13,431 nt of DNA from Candidatus Cloacimonadota bacterium (lineage in GTDB: Bacteria > Cloacimonadota > Cloacimonadia > Cloacimonadales > TCS61). How positions within the stretch are numbered: the first letter of the stretch is position 1; each line of letters starts with the position of its first letter. Shown here piece after piece: positions 1-7,485 of the stretch. The DNA lies in contig DAOUTP010000024.1 of NCBI GenBank assembly GCA_030626645.1, forward strand, positions 1-13,431, read 5' to 3'. The translations under genes were made by a program, and so were the position numbers. The notes under the pieces were generated by a model. The model was not told where the DNA came from and did not search any database. It worked only from the letters and a program-made list of their open reading frames with translations.

Positions 1-1950
1 CCGAGGATTCCAGCCATTAACATCCAGATCGTACGTTGCCTGCGATATGCTGCCGTAAGGATTGGTTGAAATATCAACTACCCCGAAACTGATCTTGTTC
101 GGTTTTAGTTTTATTGAATGATAAATATCGCTGAAACCGCTATCTAACTCATAATCATAACTTATACTGGAAGAGATATTGAAGAAATCGTTGATCTTGC
201 GTTCTTTTATATTTTCAATTGCGGTAAGTTTAAGCTGCCATTTATTTCCTAAAGAAAAACTTACTTTCCTGCTTTTTACAGTTGAGCTCACTCCGATACC
301 ACCAAAACTGTAAAATCTATCGTTATCAGAAAAGTCGGGACGGTAAGTAAAACTAATTCTTGGAGTAATAATATGACGGATCGCGGAGATATAAAATCCG
401 GGTAATGTTCGCATTCCATAAAGATTAAATGATAAAGTAGAGCTGGAATAGTAATCCATGCCACGTACGAACTTCACATCATATTTATCCCTATCAAACC
501 AGGCTTCATTACCGGAAATAGATTGAGAAAGATTCAACCAGCCTTTGAGTTTGTAAGAATAGCTCAAGCTTGCTGAATGTTTCACACCGGCATTATGCTG
601 GTTCCCTGTGACATAAGTTGTATCAGGACCAAGAGTATCATCGTAAAGCACATCCCATATAGTAGCCGTAGAATCATTAATATCTCCTTCATGAGTTGCC
701 TTAACTTTGTAGGAATAAGAAAAATTCTCCCACCATACATCTTCAGGAATATTATCGATCTCATCTACAAAGATCTCGTAAATTGGTCTTGATGGAAGTG
801 TATAAGATATTCTGGGCAGAGTAATATCTTTTGTCTTATTTTCCAGATCATCTGTGTAATCTGCAGAGATGTATAGCGTACTGTTAAAAAGCGGTTTTTT
901 AAACGCCATTGAAGATGTGATCCTCTCAGCAAGACGTTCATCCAGAATTTCACTTCCTTCCCAAACCCTTTTACTGCTTATGAAATTAAGGTTCATGTCG
1001 AAAGTAGTTTTATTACCAAAATCGTGATGATGTCTGTTTTTTATGTTCCATTCATATTGTGATATTCTGGGACCCTGCACATTCTTTTGTAAAATTGCAT
1101 TAAAGAAACCATTATGAACATATCTTTGTTTATATTTGGAACGAAAACCCAGTTCCCATCCTGTTAATTCGTAATAGTCCATTGCTAATGTAATATCGGC
1201 ATGATCTCTATAAGCAATGTAATATGCAATGTTTTCAATGTACTTCCCCCTAGCTTTATTCCAGCCCGGGGAAGGAACCAAAATGCCTGTTTGCCTGCCG
1301 CGTTTTAAAGTAAAAGTTCCAAAAGGAAATCCAAAAACGGGAAAATGGTTTACATAAAAGGCAACCGGTCTTGCTACAAATTTATCATCCCTGTAAAATC
1401 TAAGCTCTTTTGATTTTATATAAAAATGCGGATGTAGAGCATCACAGGTTGTAAAAATGCCATCGTCTACATCATACGTATCATCATCAATTTTTCTTAT
1501 CTCACTGCCGTAATAATATCCTTTATCGAACTTACTGGCTCCACTGGTAACCAAACCCCATTTTGTTTGAAGATCGTAACAAATATCTCTTCCCAACATA
1601 TTTTGCGATCCATCTTGCAGATAAGATTTCCCCTTTGCAAAAGCCTGTTCTTTTTTAAGATCAATTGCAATTGTATCTGCATTTATTATAGAAGAATGGT
1701 AAGTAACAGAAGCATTACCACTTAATTGTATGATCTCTTTTTCTACATTGTAATCAATACTATCTGCTACATAAAAAAGTGAATCAAGTTGAAAACTTTC
1801 AACAACCTCTAATGAGTCTGTTAATAAAGAATCAGCCGTATAAGGTTTTACTTCATCTTGAGTTTCCTGTGTCCAGGAGAAGACAGCTGCCAAGATAAAT
1901 ATCGAAGCAAAGATTATTATCACTTTTTCTCTATTAATAGAATTTTTCAT
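1..1950 (-). CDS. lptD: LPS-assembly outer-membrane protein LptD (OstA), N-terminal 650 residues, runs off left edge
   Basis: The frame is open from the ATG at 1950 to position 1 with no stop, so the protein continues past the window. Residues 10-25 form a hydrophobic export signal. Residues about 56-135 look like the OstA/LptA-like beta-jellyroll (YVADSIDYNVEKEIIQLSGNA, then NADTIAIDL and AKGKSYL). After this come the family hallmarks DGIFTTCD...HPHFYIKSKE (Cys169) and FPVFGFPFGTF...GRQTGILVPSPGW (residues 203-230). The rest has the alternating aromatic/polar pattern of a beta-barrel. In the family, LptD inserts lipopolysaccharide into the outer leaflet of the outer membrane; the layout fits the Bacteroidota-type LptD. 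The ATG at 1959 is a possible alternative start, but it overlaps the candidate -10 box. No Shine-Dalgarno sequence precedes 1950. Family assignment is fairly secure; the exact start is less so. Confidence 0.85.
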   Translation of the reverse strand, partial: MKNSINREKVIIIFASIFILAAVFSWTQETQDEVKPYTADSLLTDSLEVVESFQLDSLFYVADSIDYNVEKEIIQLSGNASVTYHSSIINADTIAIDLKKEQAFAKGKSYLQDGSQNMLGRDICYDLQTKWGLVTSGASKFDKGYYYGSEIRKIDDDTYDVDDGIFTTCDALHPHFYIKSKELRFYRDDKFVARPVAFYVNHFPVFGFPFGTFTLKRGRQTGILVPSPGWNKARGKYIENIAYYIAYRDHADITLAMDYYELTGWELGFRSKYKQRYVHNGFFNAILQKNVQGPRISQYEWNIKNRHHHDFGNKTTFDMNLNFISSKRVWEGSEILDERLAERITSSMAFKKPLFNSTLYISADYTDDLENKTKDITLPRISYTLPSRPIYEIFVDEIDNIPEDVWWENFSYSYKVKATHEGDINDSTATIWDVLYDDTLGPDTTYVTGNQHNAGVKHSASLSYSYKLKGWLNLSQSISGNEAWFDRDKYDVKFVRGMDYYSSSTLSFNLYGMRTLPGFYISAIRHIITPRISFTYRPDFSDNDRFYSFGGIGVSSTVKSRKVSFSLGNKWQLKLTAIENIKERKINDFFNISSSISYDYELDSGFSDIYHSIKLKPNKISFGVVDISTNPYGSISQATYDLDVNGWNPR

Positions 1951-1957
1951 AGCTGGC

Positions 1958-1985
1958 ATTATTCTGGGTATAATAAATGTGTCAA
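1958..1985 (-). promoter_or_regulatory. Candidate promoter for lptD, possibly giving a leaderless transcript
   Basis: On the minus strand there is a perfect TTGACA (1985-1980), a 16-nt spacer and AATAAT (1963-1958), 5 of 6 to the -10 consensus. A start site about 7 nt downstream would fall at or next to the A of the ATG at 1950, and no ribosome binding site is visible there. This is inference from consensus matching only. Confidence 0.35.
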
Positions 1986-2161
1986 GTCTGGTGTGTACTG
2001 AGATATAGTGCCCTATTAAGTTATACGAAATGCAATAAATATTTTGACACAATTGAAACAGAAAAATTTGTTTCTTAGCTGAGGTTAGAAATGAAAAATA
2101 ATAAATATATACTTTTGAGTCAATTTTTCCAGTATTCAGATGGACAAGCTAAAGGGATCAA

Positions 2162-2890
2162 ATGGATCAGATAATATATATCGGATTATTTATTTTTCTT
2201 TTTTCCGCCGCTCTGCAGGGTCTAACCGGTTTTGGATTTTCCATTCTTGCAATTCCGCTGATCACATTGTTCATGTCACCCAAAACAGCAGTTCCAATTC
2301 TTCTCGTCTATTCCATGATAATTAATATTGTTGTTCTATATTCTGCCAGAAAAGCAGTTAACTTAAAGAAGATCTGGATTCTGCTGGCAGCAGGAATTAT
2401 TTCAATGCCATTAGGTACACATCTGCTTGTAATAATGAACGAAGATCTGCTTAAAATATTCATTGGTTCAATAATCTTGATCTTTGGAATATTACTACTA
2501 ATTGGGTTTCGCAAACAGTTTGCAAATGAAAAGATAGCTATGCTGCCTGTTGGTTTGCTCAGCGGATTACTGGGTGGCAGCATTTCTATCAGCGGACCAC
2601 CGATCATACTTTTTCTATCGAACCAGAATGTAGATAAACATACATTTCGTGGTAATCTGGCAGCGTATTTTTTTATCTTGAATTTGTTCACCGTTCCGGT
2701 TTATTATTGGAATGGGCTTCTCACAAAAGAGGTCTGGAACTATTCATTAACCTTCCTTCCCGCTCTCCTGATCGGTGTTTTCCTGGGAAATCTTCTATCT
2801 CATAAGATCAAAGATGATCATTTTAAAAAATTGACACTGATCCTTTTAATAATTATGGGAATCATTGCAATTGTTTCAGGGCTAAAGTAA
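2162..2890 (+). CDS. TSUP/TauE-SafE family membrane permease (sulfite/organosulfonate or other anion exporter)
   Basis: The 242-residue protein is almost entirely hydrophobic, with about seven or eight membrane segments. It shows the internal duplication typical of the TSUP (TauE/SafE, former DUF81) family: the first half carries GLTGFGFSILAIPLI (residues 20-34), and the second half carries GLLGGSISISGPPIILFL (about 133-152), with the family's G-P-P turn. Length matches the family (about 240-270). Members move sulfite, sulfoacetate, taurine-derived anions or other small organic anions across the cytoplasmic membrane; the substrate cannot be read here. The start at 2162 is chosen for the AAGGGA about 6-8 nt upstream. 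The gene stands alone, divergent from lptD, and 133 nt before gcvPA, so the context gives no clear link to sulfur metabolism. Confidence 0.85.
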   Translation: MDQIIYIGLFIFLFSAALQGLTGFGFSILAIPLITLFMSPKTAVPILLVYSMIINIVVLYSARKAVNLKKIWILLAAGIISMPLGTHLLVIMNEDLLKIFIGSIILIFGILLLIGFRKQFANEKIAMLPVGLLSGLLGGSISISGPPIILFLSNQNVDKHTFRGNLAAYFFILNLFTVPVYYWNGLLTKEVWNYSLTFLPALLIGVFLGNLLSHKIKDDHFKKLTLILLIIMGIIAIVSGLK

Positions 2891-3023
2891 TTAAGTTTTT
2901 CCCGTTATCAAATTCATTGAATGGTGACAGGCAATGTGTTTAATAGCAAAAATACCTTTTCATTTGACAGAAAGCTGAGCATTAAAAACTTGTATGAAAA
3001 ATATAGATATAAGGAGTTAAAAC
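2891..3023 (+). other. Leader region between the TSUP permease and gcvPA
   Basis: This 133-nt AT-rich gap holds a TTGACA (2964-2969), but only weak -10 candidates at wrong spacing, such as TATGAA at 2993. It ends with the gcvPA ribosome binding site AAGGAG (3011-3016). I see no terminator for the upstream permease gene and no riboswitch-like structure, so read-through from the permease gene is possible. Confidence 0.3.
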
Positions 3024-4367
3024 ATGCCTTTTATATCCAATACAGATAAGGAAAGAAAGGAGATGTTGGCAGCGGTAGGTGTAGAAAAATTCGAAGATCT
3101 GCTTGTCAATATCCCTAATAAATTTCTGTTGAAAAAAGATTGTTGTTTGGAAGATGCATATTCCGAACTGGAAATTACTCGAAAGATCTCTAAACTGGCA
3201 GCTAAGAATATTTCTTCTACCCAGGCAAATTCCTTTCTGGGTGGTGGGATCTATGATCATTTTATTCCTGCTGCAGTAGATCACGTGCTGCTGAAGCCTG
3301 AATTTCACAGTGCTTATACACCCTATCAGGCCGAGGTAAGCCAGGGAACTCTGCAATATATTTATGAATATCAAACAATGATCTGTGATCTGACTGGAAT
3401 GGAAATCTCAAATGCCGGAATGTACGATGGAGCATCTGCCGCTGCCGAAGCAATTTTAATGGCTGCCAGAAAAACCAAGAAATTCAAAGCAATTATAGCC
3501 GGAACGATCAACCCAATGTATCTGGAAGTAATAAAAACATACACCGTTGGTGTTGGAATTGAATTGGTTGTGATTCCTGCAAAAAATGGATTGGTCGATC
3601 TGGATGGATTAAAGAAAGCTGTAGATGAAGAAACCAGTTGTGTTCTTTTGCAAACTCCAAACTTTTTTGGAAATATTGAAAATGCTTTTGCAATTGAAGA
3701 AATAACTCATGCTGCAAAAAAAGCTCTTTTTATTGTTGCAGTAGACCCAATTTCGCTGGCTGTGATGAACGCTCCATCAGAATATAAAGCAGATATCGTT
3801 GTAGGAGAAGGTCAGGCTTTGGGAAATGCTCAAAATTTCGGAGGTCCGCTTTTTGGATTCCTGGCAACCAACCTCAGTTTAAGAAGAAGCATGCCTGGTC
3901 GTATAGTCGGTGCCACTTTGGATGTAGAAGGTAAACGTAGTTATGCCCTTACATTGCAAGCTCGTGAACAACATATCCGTCGCGCCAAAGCTACATCAAA
4001 TATTTGTTCTAATCAAGCTCTCTGCAATCTGGCTGCTACAGTATATATGACACTAATGGGAAAAGAAGGTTTGAAAGATGCGGCTACACACAGCACTACA
4101 AAAGCTCATTACCTGGCAGAAAAAATAACAGAATTGGATGGTTTCGATATGGCTTTTGCTGCACCCTTTTTCAAGGAATTTACTATATCTACTCCTATCC
4201 CTGCAAAAGAGATCATTATAAAACTGCAACCTAAAAACATCTTCCCCGGAATTGATCTTAAACAATTTGGACATGAAAACATGTTGCTGATCGCAGTAAC
4301 AGAAAAGAAGAGAAAATCTGATTTGGATGAGTTAATAAAATCTCTGAAGGAGGTAACCAATGGCTAG
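3024..4367 (+). CDS. gcvPA: Glycine dehydrogenase (aminomethyl-transferring) subunit 1, P-protein alpha
   Basis: This 447-residue protein is the N-terminal half of the split glycine cleavage P-protein. With GcvPB it decarboxylates glycine and passes the aminomethyl group to lipoyl-GcvH in the cytoplasm. Family signatures are FLGGGIYDHFIPAAV (residues 71-85), TPYQAEVSQGTLQ (99-111), YDGASAAAEA (134-143) and VVGEGQALGNAQNFGGPLFGF (259-279). Length is typical for two-subunit enzymes (about 440-450). As expected for this subunit it has no PLP lysine; that residue is in GcvPB. The start is supported by AAGGAG seven nt upstream. The last 8 nt overlap gcvPB, and the gcvPB ribosome binding site lies inside this gene, which suggests translational coupling. 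No glycine-riboswitch-like structure is evident in the 133-nt leader. gcvT, gcvH and lpd are not in the window. Confidence 0.96.
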   Translation: MPFISNTDKERKEMLAAVGVEKFEDLLVNIPNKFLLKKDCCLEDAYSELEITRKISKLAAKNISSTQANSFLGGGIYDHFIPAAVDHVLLKPEFHSAYTPYQAEVSQGTLQYIYEYQTMICDLTGMEISNAGMYDGASAAAEAILMAARKTKKFKAIIAGTINPMYLEVIKTYTVGVGIELVVIPAKNGLVDLDGLKKAVDEETSCVLLQTPNFFGNIENAFAIEEITHAAKKALFIVAVDPISLAVMNAPSEYKADIVVGEGQALGNAQNFGGPLFGFLATNLSLRRSMPGRIVGATLDVEGKRSYALTLQAREQHIRRAKATSNICSNQALCNLAATVYMTLMGKEGLKDAATHSTTKAHYLAEKITELDGFDMAFAAPFFKEFTISTPIPAKEIIIKLQPKNIFPGIDLKQFGHENMLLIAVTEKKRKSDLDELIKSLKEVTNG

Positions 4368-5811
4368 CACGATATTCGAAAAAACCAGTTCTGGGCGCAA
4401 GGGTTATACTCTTCCAGTAAATGATGTAAATATTAAATTAGAAAATTGTATCCCTTCTGAATTCAGCAGAAAAGAAGATATTCGCCTTCCAGAAGTCAGC
4501 GAATTGGATGTAATGCGCCACTTCCTGGAACTAGCACATATGAATCACTGCATAGAAAAAGGTTTTTATCCATTGGGTTCCTGTACTATGAAATATAATC
4601 CCAAGATCAACGAAACTCTAGCTCGTAATGATGGGTTCAACAATCTTCATCCTTACCAGGAAGAAGATACTACTCAAGGTGCTTTGGAAATAATGTATGA
4701 ATTACAGAAGGATTTGGCTGAGATCTCCGGATTTGCCGGTGTAACCTTACAACCTGTAGCCGGAGCACATGGTGAATTTACAGGACTTAAGGTTATCAAG
4801 GCATATCATGATTTCAATGGAAATTCTCATAAAAACAAGATCATTCTTCCGGATTCCGCTCATGGAACAAATCCTGCCAGTGTGGTTCTTGCCGGTTTTG
4901 ATGTTGTTGAGATCAAATCCAATGATAAGGGTCTGGTTGATATTCAAGATCTAAAATCTCACGTAGATGATAATACAGCAGGATTCATGCTCACAAATCC
5001 CAATACACTCGGGTTATTTGAAACTCAAGTTGAAGAGATCGCTGAAATCGTGCATAGTGTGGATGGATTAATTTATATGGATGGTGCTAACTTTAATGCC
5101 ATTTTAGGAATAGTAAAACCCGGGGAGATCGGTTTTGATATTATGCATTACAATCTGCATAAAACTTTTGCTACTCCGCATGGTGGAGGCGGGCCCGGTT
5201 CCGGTCCGATAGGAGTCAGAAAAGATCTGGTAAAATTTCTACCGACTCCAATGGTGAATAAACAAGATAATAAATACTTCATGGATTACGGAAATGCAGA
5301 AACATCTCTGGGTAAAGTCCACTCATTCTTTGGTAATTTTGCAGTGAATCTTCGTGCATATATCTATATTAAAATGTTAGGTACAAAGGGATTAAGACGA
5401 GTTTCCGAAAATGCCGTGATTAACGCAAATTATATTCAGAAGAAGCTGGAGAAATATTATAATATCCCTTTTAAGGATCAATATTGTATGCACGAATTTG
5501 TGGCAAGCGGAGTATGGCAGAAGGAAAAGTATGGCATTAATACACTTGATATTGCCAAACGTATTCTGGATAAGGGTTATCATGCTCCAACAATTTACTT
5601 CCCGCTTATCGTGCCTGAAGCTATGATGATAGAGCCAACAGAAACTGAGAGTAAGGAGACTCTGGATGATTTCATAAACGCGATGATAGAAATTGCAAAA
5701 GAGTGTGAAGAAAATCCCGATCTGCTTAAAAATGCTCCCCTAAACACACCGGTAAGACGCGTGGATGATACGCTTGCTGTGCGTCAGCTTAATGTGAAAT
5801 TTGAGTGGTAA
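4360..5811 (+). CDS. gcvPB: Glycine dehydrogenase (aminomethyl-transferring) subunit 2, P-protein beta (PLP subunit)
   Basis: This 483-residue protein is the catalytic PLP-binding half of the split P-protein. The cofactor lysine is Lys268 in IMHYNLHKTFATPHGGGGPG, followed by the glycine-rich loop (275-280). Other conserved stretches are FYPLGSCTMKYN (69-80), QPVAGAHGEFTG (131-142), the DSAHGTNPAS cofactor-pocket motif (165-174) and DGAN (241-244). Length agrees with the family (about 480-490). Translation starts at 4360 behind AAGGAGGT (4347-4354), a near-perfect Shine-Dalgarno sequence within the end of gcvPA. The last gene of the pair is closed by the terminator at 5893-5920, so gcvPA-gcvPB looks like a bicistronic unit. 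No key residue appears to be missing. Confidence 0.97.
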   Translation: MASTIFEKTSSGRKGYTLPVNDVNIKLENCIPSEFSRKEDIRLPEVSELDVMRHFLELAHMNHCIEKGFYPLGSCTMKYNPKINETLARNDGFNNLHPYQEEDTTQGALEIMYELQKDLAEISGFAGVTLQPVAGAHGEFTGLKVIKAYHDFNGNSHKNKIILPDSAHGTNPASVVLAGFDVVEIKSNDKGLVDIQDLKSHVDDNTAGFMLTNPNTLGLFETQVEEIAEIVHSVDGLIYMDGANFNAILGIVKPGEIGFDIMHYNLHKTFATPHGGGGPGSGPIGVRKDLVKFLPTPMVNKQDNKYFMDYGNAETSLGKVHSFFGNFAVNLRAYIYIKMLGTKGLRRVSENAVINANYIQKKLEKYYNIPFKDQYCMHEFVASGVWQKEKYGINTLDIAKRILDKGYHAPTIYFPLIVPEAMMIEPTETESKETLDDFINAMIEIAKECEENPDLLKNAPLNTPVRRVDDTLAVRQLNVKFEW

Positions 5812-5825
5812 AAAGACGAAATTAG

Positions 5826-5864
5826 CAACGAATCCGCCTTCGTTCAAACTACGGCGGGACAGGC
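5826..5864. repeat. GC-rich palindromic intergenic repeat, candidate
   Basis: In an otherwise AT-rich gap, CCGCC (5834-5838) and GGCGG (5853-5857) form a short stem around a 14-nt loop containing TTCGTTCAAAC, followed by GACAGGC. The composition differs from its surroundings, and the form recalls short interspersed palindromic repeats between genes. No second copy occurs in this window, so repeat status is inference. Confidence 0.4.
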
Positions 5865-5892
5865 AAAAACTAACAAAGTCGAACTTATTGAA

Positions 5893-5920
5893 GGGGTAGA
5901 TCATTGATCTACCCTTTTTG
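5893..5920 (+). terminator. Rho-independent terminator of gcvPA-gcvPB
   Basis: A stem GGGTAGAT (5894-5901) / ATCTACCC (5907-5914) with the loop CATTG can extend by two further pairs. It is followed at once by TTTTTG. It lies 82 nt after the gcvPB stop and is a textbook intrinsic terminator. Confidence 0.9.
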
Positions 5921-5998
5921 TTTCTCCGTAACTATTTCAAAAAAATGCACTTGACACTTAATCCATAATACCATCATTTAGTAATTGTTAATTTATTT

Positions 5999-6010
5999 TT
6001 TAATAGATAA
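5999..6010 (+). repeat. Left copy of the 12-bp target-site duplication
   Basis: TTTAATAGATAA abuts the left terminal inverted repeat of the MITE-like element and is identical to 6275-6286. Confidence 0.7.
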
Positions 6011-6074
6011 TGAGTTCTGCATAATTAGGCAAAATTTCAGAAACCATAGTAATGCAAGAAGAAAATGGCATCAT

Positions 6075-6090
6075 TTTCAGCAAGCTGAAA
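6075..6090. repeat. Short hairpin inside the MITE-like element
   Basis: TTTCAGC (6075-6081) and GCTGAAA (6084-6090) are perfect inverted arms around AA. Confidence 0.5.
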
Positions 6091-6136
6091 GCTAATGCAT
6101 CAATGATTAAAATTTTCATACGTGGGTTTGATTATT

Positions 6137-6156
6137 CCCACAACTGAAGTTGTGGG
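6137..6156. repeat. REP-like palindrome 1
   Basis: CCCACAACTGAAGTTGTGGG is a perfect inverted repeat with 9-nt arms around GA. A second GTGGG (6122-6126) upstream could pair with CCCAC (6137-6141) instead, so two alternative folds are possible. The form resembles REP sequences associated with RAYT transposases, an inference from general knowledge. Confidence 0.6.
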
Positions 6157-6181
6157 TTAATTCAATAAGTACTATAACATT

Positions 6182-6199
6182 ATCCGGCAGCTGCCGGAT
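6182..6199. repeat. REP-like palindrome 2 (perfect 18-bp palindrome)
   Basis: ATCCGGCAGCTGCCGGAT is fully self-complementary, and its GC content is well above its surroundings. It has no T-tract after it, so it is not an ordinary terminator. Confidence 0.65.
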
Positions 6200-6234
6200 T
6201 AACTGTGGGATGAAATGAAACCAAACTCGCACTT

Positions 6235-6250
6235 AACCACTTTAGTGGTT
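6235..6250. repeat. REP-like palindrome 3
   Basis: AACCACT (6235-6241) and AGTGGTT (6244-6250) pair perfectly around TT. An alternative pairing of GAAACCA (6217-6223) with TGGTTTC (6246-6252) would compete with it. Confidence 0.55.
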
Positions 6251-6274
6251 TCAAAATGAATTATGCAGAATCCA

Positions 6275-6286
6275 TTTAATAGATAA
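6275..6286 (+). repeat. Right copy of the 12-bp target-site duplication
   Basis: TTTAATAGATAA abuts the right terminal inverted repeat and lies four nt before the AGGAGG of the downstream gene. It is identical to 5999-6010. Confidence 0.7.
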
Positions 6287-6301
6287 AAAAAGGAGGATAG
6301 T

Positions 6302-7453
6302 ATGTCAAAAGTAAACAGGTCAAATTTATTATTGCTTGTTTTTATTCTTACAATTGTTATTTTCACTGGTGGTTGTGGCGATGGAGGTACAAGCAAAGAA
6401 AAGGAACCGAACAATTCCATCGATCAGGCAAATGAGATCGCACTTGGAAAACCATTCTCTATCAAGATCAGCCCTGTTAAAGATATTGATTGGTTCAAAG
6501 TTGATCTTACCGAGCAGGGATATCTTAAAGTTCAGGCAAGTCAGATTCCCGAAGGCTTAGAACTGGAAGTGGGTTACGCATTATTCCAGGAATGGGAAGG
6601 TAAAAAAGAAAAATGGCTCAAAAAGTGGCATAAGCTGCCTGATGCTATATTTATTCCCGAAGCAGGAACTTACTATTTTGCAATCATTGATAATTACCAT
6701 GATAGGGAATCGAACGAACCGATCCAGATAAAAGTAGATTTTATTCCGGAGTATGATGCTGGAGAGCCTAACAACAGTCCCGAGGTAGCTACTACTCTTG
6801 AGTTTGGAACGCCTATTAAACCAGTAATATTCCCAACTGGAGACACGGACTGGTTTAAAGTTAATGTAACAAAGCAAGGTTACATTCTTGTTAAATCTAA
6901 AGATGTTCCACAAGGAATTATCCCTGAAATATATTATGCAATTTATGACGAATGGGCAAATCCTAAAATTCAAAAACTAAGAAACTGGCATAAACTTCCC
7001 GATGCTTGTGCAATTACAGAACCTGGAGAATATTACATTTATTTGCATGATGATTATAATGATAGATCTTCCGAAACTCCATTCAACTTTTTAGTGGAAT
7101 TTCTGGATGAAATAGATATCTATGAGCCAAACAACGATTTCAAAACTGCAAAATCTGTATCACGTGGAGACACACTGAAACTTGCCATTTTCCCTCAAGG
7201 TGATAATGATTACTTTAAATTGAATATTGAAACAGGAAACAAAATAAAATTCATGGCAAAGGATTATGCAGGAATAGTACCGGAGATCAGGCTTTATACA
7301 CTTAATGAAAATGATAAGCTCGATGTTGCAAGTAGTTGGAAGAAACTACCTGCTGAAGTTGAAGTCACACCCGGAATCGAGTATTATCTTCTGCTCCATG
7401 ATGATTATGGTGATCAAGGTTCACAACAGGTTTTTGAATTTAAAATTGAATAA
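6302..7453 (+). CDS. Lipoprotein with three tandem PPC-like beta-sandwich repeats
   Basis: The 383-residue protein starts with a basic N-terminus, a hydrophobic stretch (residues 9-21) and a lipobox-like TGGC with Cys25, so it is probably lipidated and exported. The mature part holds three repeats of about 115-120 residues, starting at E35, E155 and E275. Each opens with EPNN(S/D), continues with a D-x-D-(W/Y)-F-K-(V/L) strand (61-67, 181-187, 301-307), and closes with YY(I/F/L)...(D/N)-x-Y-x-D near 124-134, 244-254 and 361-371. This matches the bacterial pre-peptidase C-terminal (PPC) fold, usually an accessory domain on secreted enzymes; here no catalytic domain is attached. W-H-K-L-P in repeats 1 and 2 (109-113, 229-233) becomes W-K-K-L-P in repeat 3. 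AGGAGG lies five nt before the ATG. The function is unknown; ligand binding at the cell surface is a guess. The MITE-like element sits immediately upstream. Confidence 0.85.
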   Translation: MSKVNRSNLLLLVFILTIVIFTGGCGDGGTSKEKEPNNSIDQANEIALGKPFSIKISPVKDIDWFKVDLTEQGYLKVQASQIPEGLELEVGYALFQEWEGKKEKWLKKWHKLPDAIFIPEAGTYYFAIIDNYHDRESNEPIQIKVDFIPEYDAGEPNNSPEVATTLEFGTPIKPVIFPTGDTDWFKVNVTKQGYILVKSKDVPQGIIPEIYYAIYDEWANPKIQKLRNWHKLPDACAITEPGEYYIYLHDDYNDRSSETPFNFLVEFLDEIDIYEPNNDFKTAKSVSRGDTLKLAIFPQGDNDYFKLNIETGNKIKFMAKDYAGIVPEIRLYTLNENDKLDVASSWKKLPAEVEVTPGIEYYLLLHDDYGDQGSQQVFEFKIE

Positions 7454-7485
7454 AAAGCAATTTAAATTTTAGAAATGTTATATTC

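Larger units (their letters stand above)
6011..6274. mobile_element. MITE-like non-autonomous element with inverted termini, flanked by a 12-bp direct repeat
   Basis: The left end TGAGTTCTGCATAATT (6011-6026) and the reverse complement of the right end, TGGATTCTGCATAATT (6274-6259), agree at 14 of 16 positions. Similarity continues weakly inward to a shared GAAACCA. Directly outside both ends lies the same 12-mer, TTTAATAGATAA (5999-6010 and 6275-6286), as expected for a target-site duplication. The 264-bp interior has no credible ORF but holds several strong hairpins. The right copy of the duplication runs straight into the AGGAGG of the lipoprotein gene. A small transposon mobilised by a transposase elsewhere in the genome is the best explanation; the responsible family is unknown. 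Confidence 0.75.

Noticed and set aside
582..1682. Short minus-strand frames at 582-764, 765-953 and 1497-1682 as separate genes
   Set aside because: They lie in another frame of the continuous 650-codon lptD frame, whose translation matches the family throughout.
2140..2325. 61-residue frame starting at ATG 2140
   Set aside because: It overlaps the TSUP permease gene in another frame, has no ribosome binding site better than that of 2162, and its product is low-complexity shadow sequence.
2891..3023. Glycine riboswitch upstream of gcvPA
   Set aside because: I looked for the conserved purine-rich core and paired aptamer layout and found neither; the space is short for a tandem aptamer.
6122..6250. 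CRISPR-like array from the spaced palindromes
   Set aside because: The three palindromes differ in sequence and there is no constant direct repeat, so this is not a CRISPR array.
5921..6301. Hidden small gene in the long gap before the lipoprotein
   Set aside because: No frame with a ribosome binding site and sensible composition was seen; the interval is explained by AT-rich leader plus the MITE-like element.
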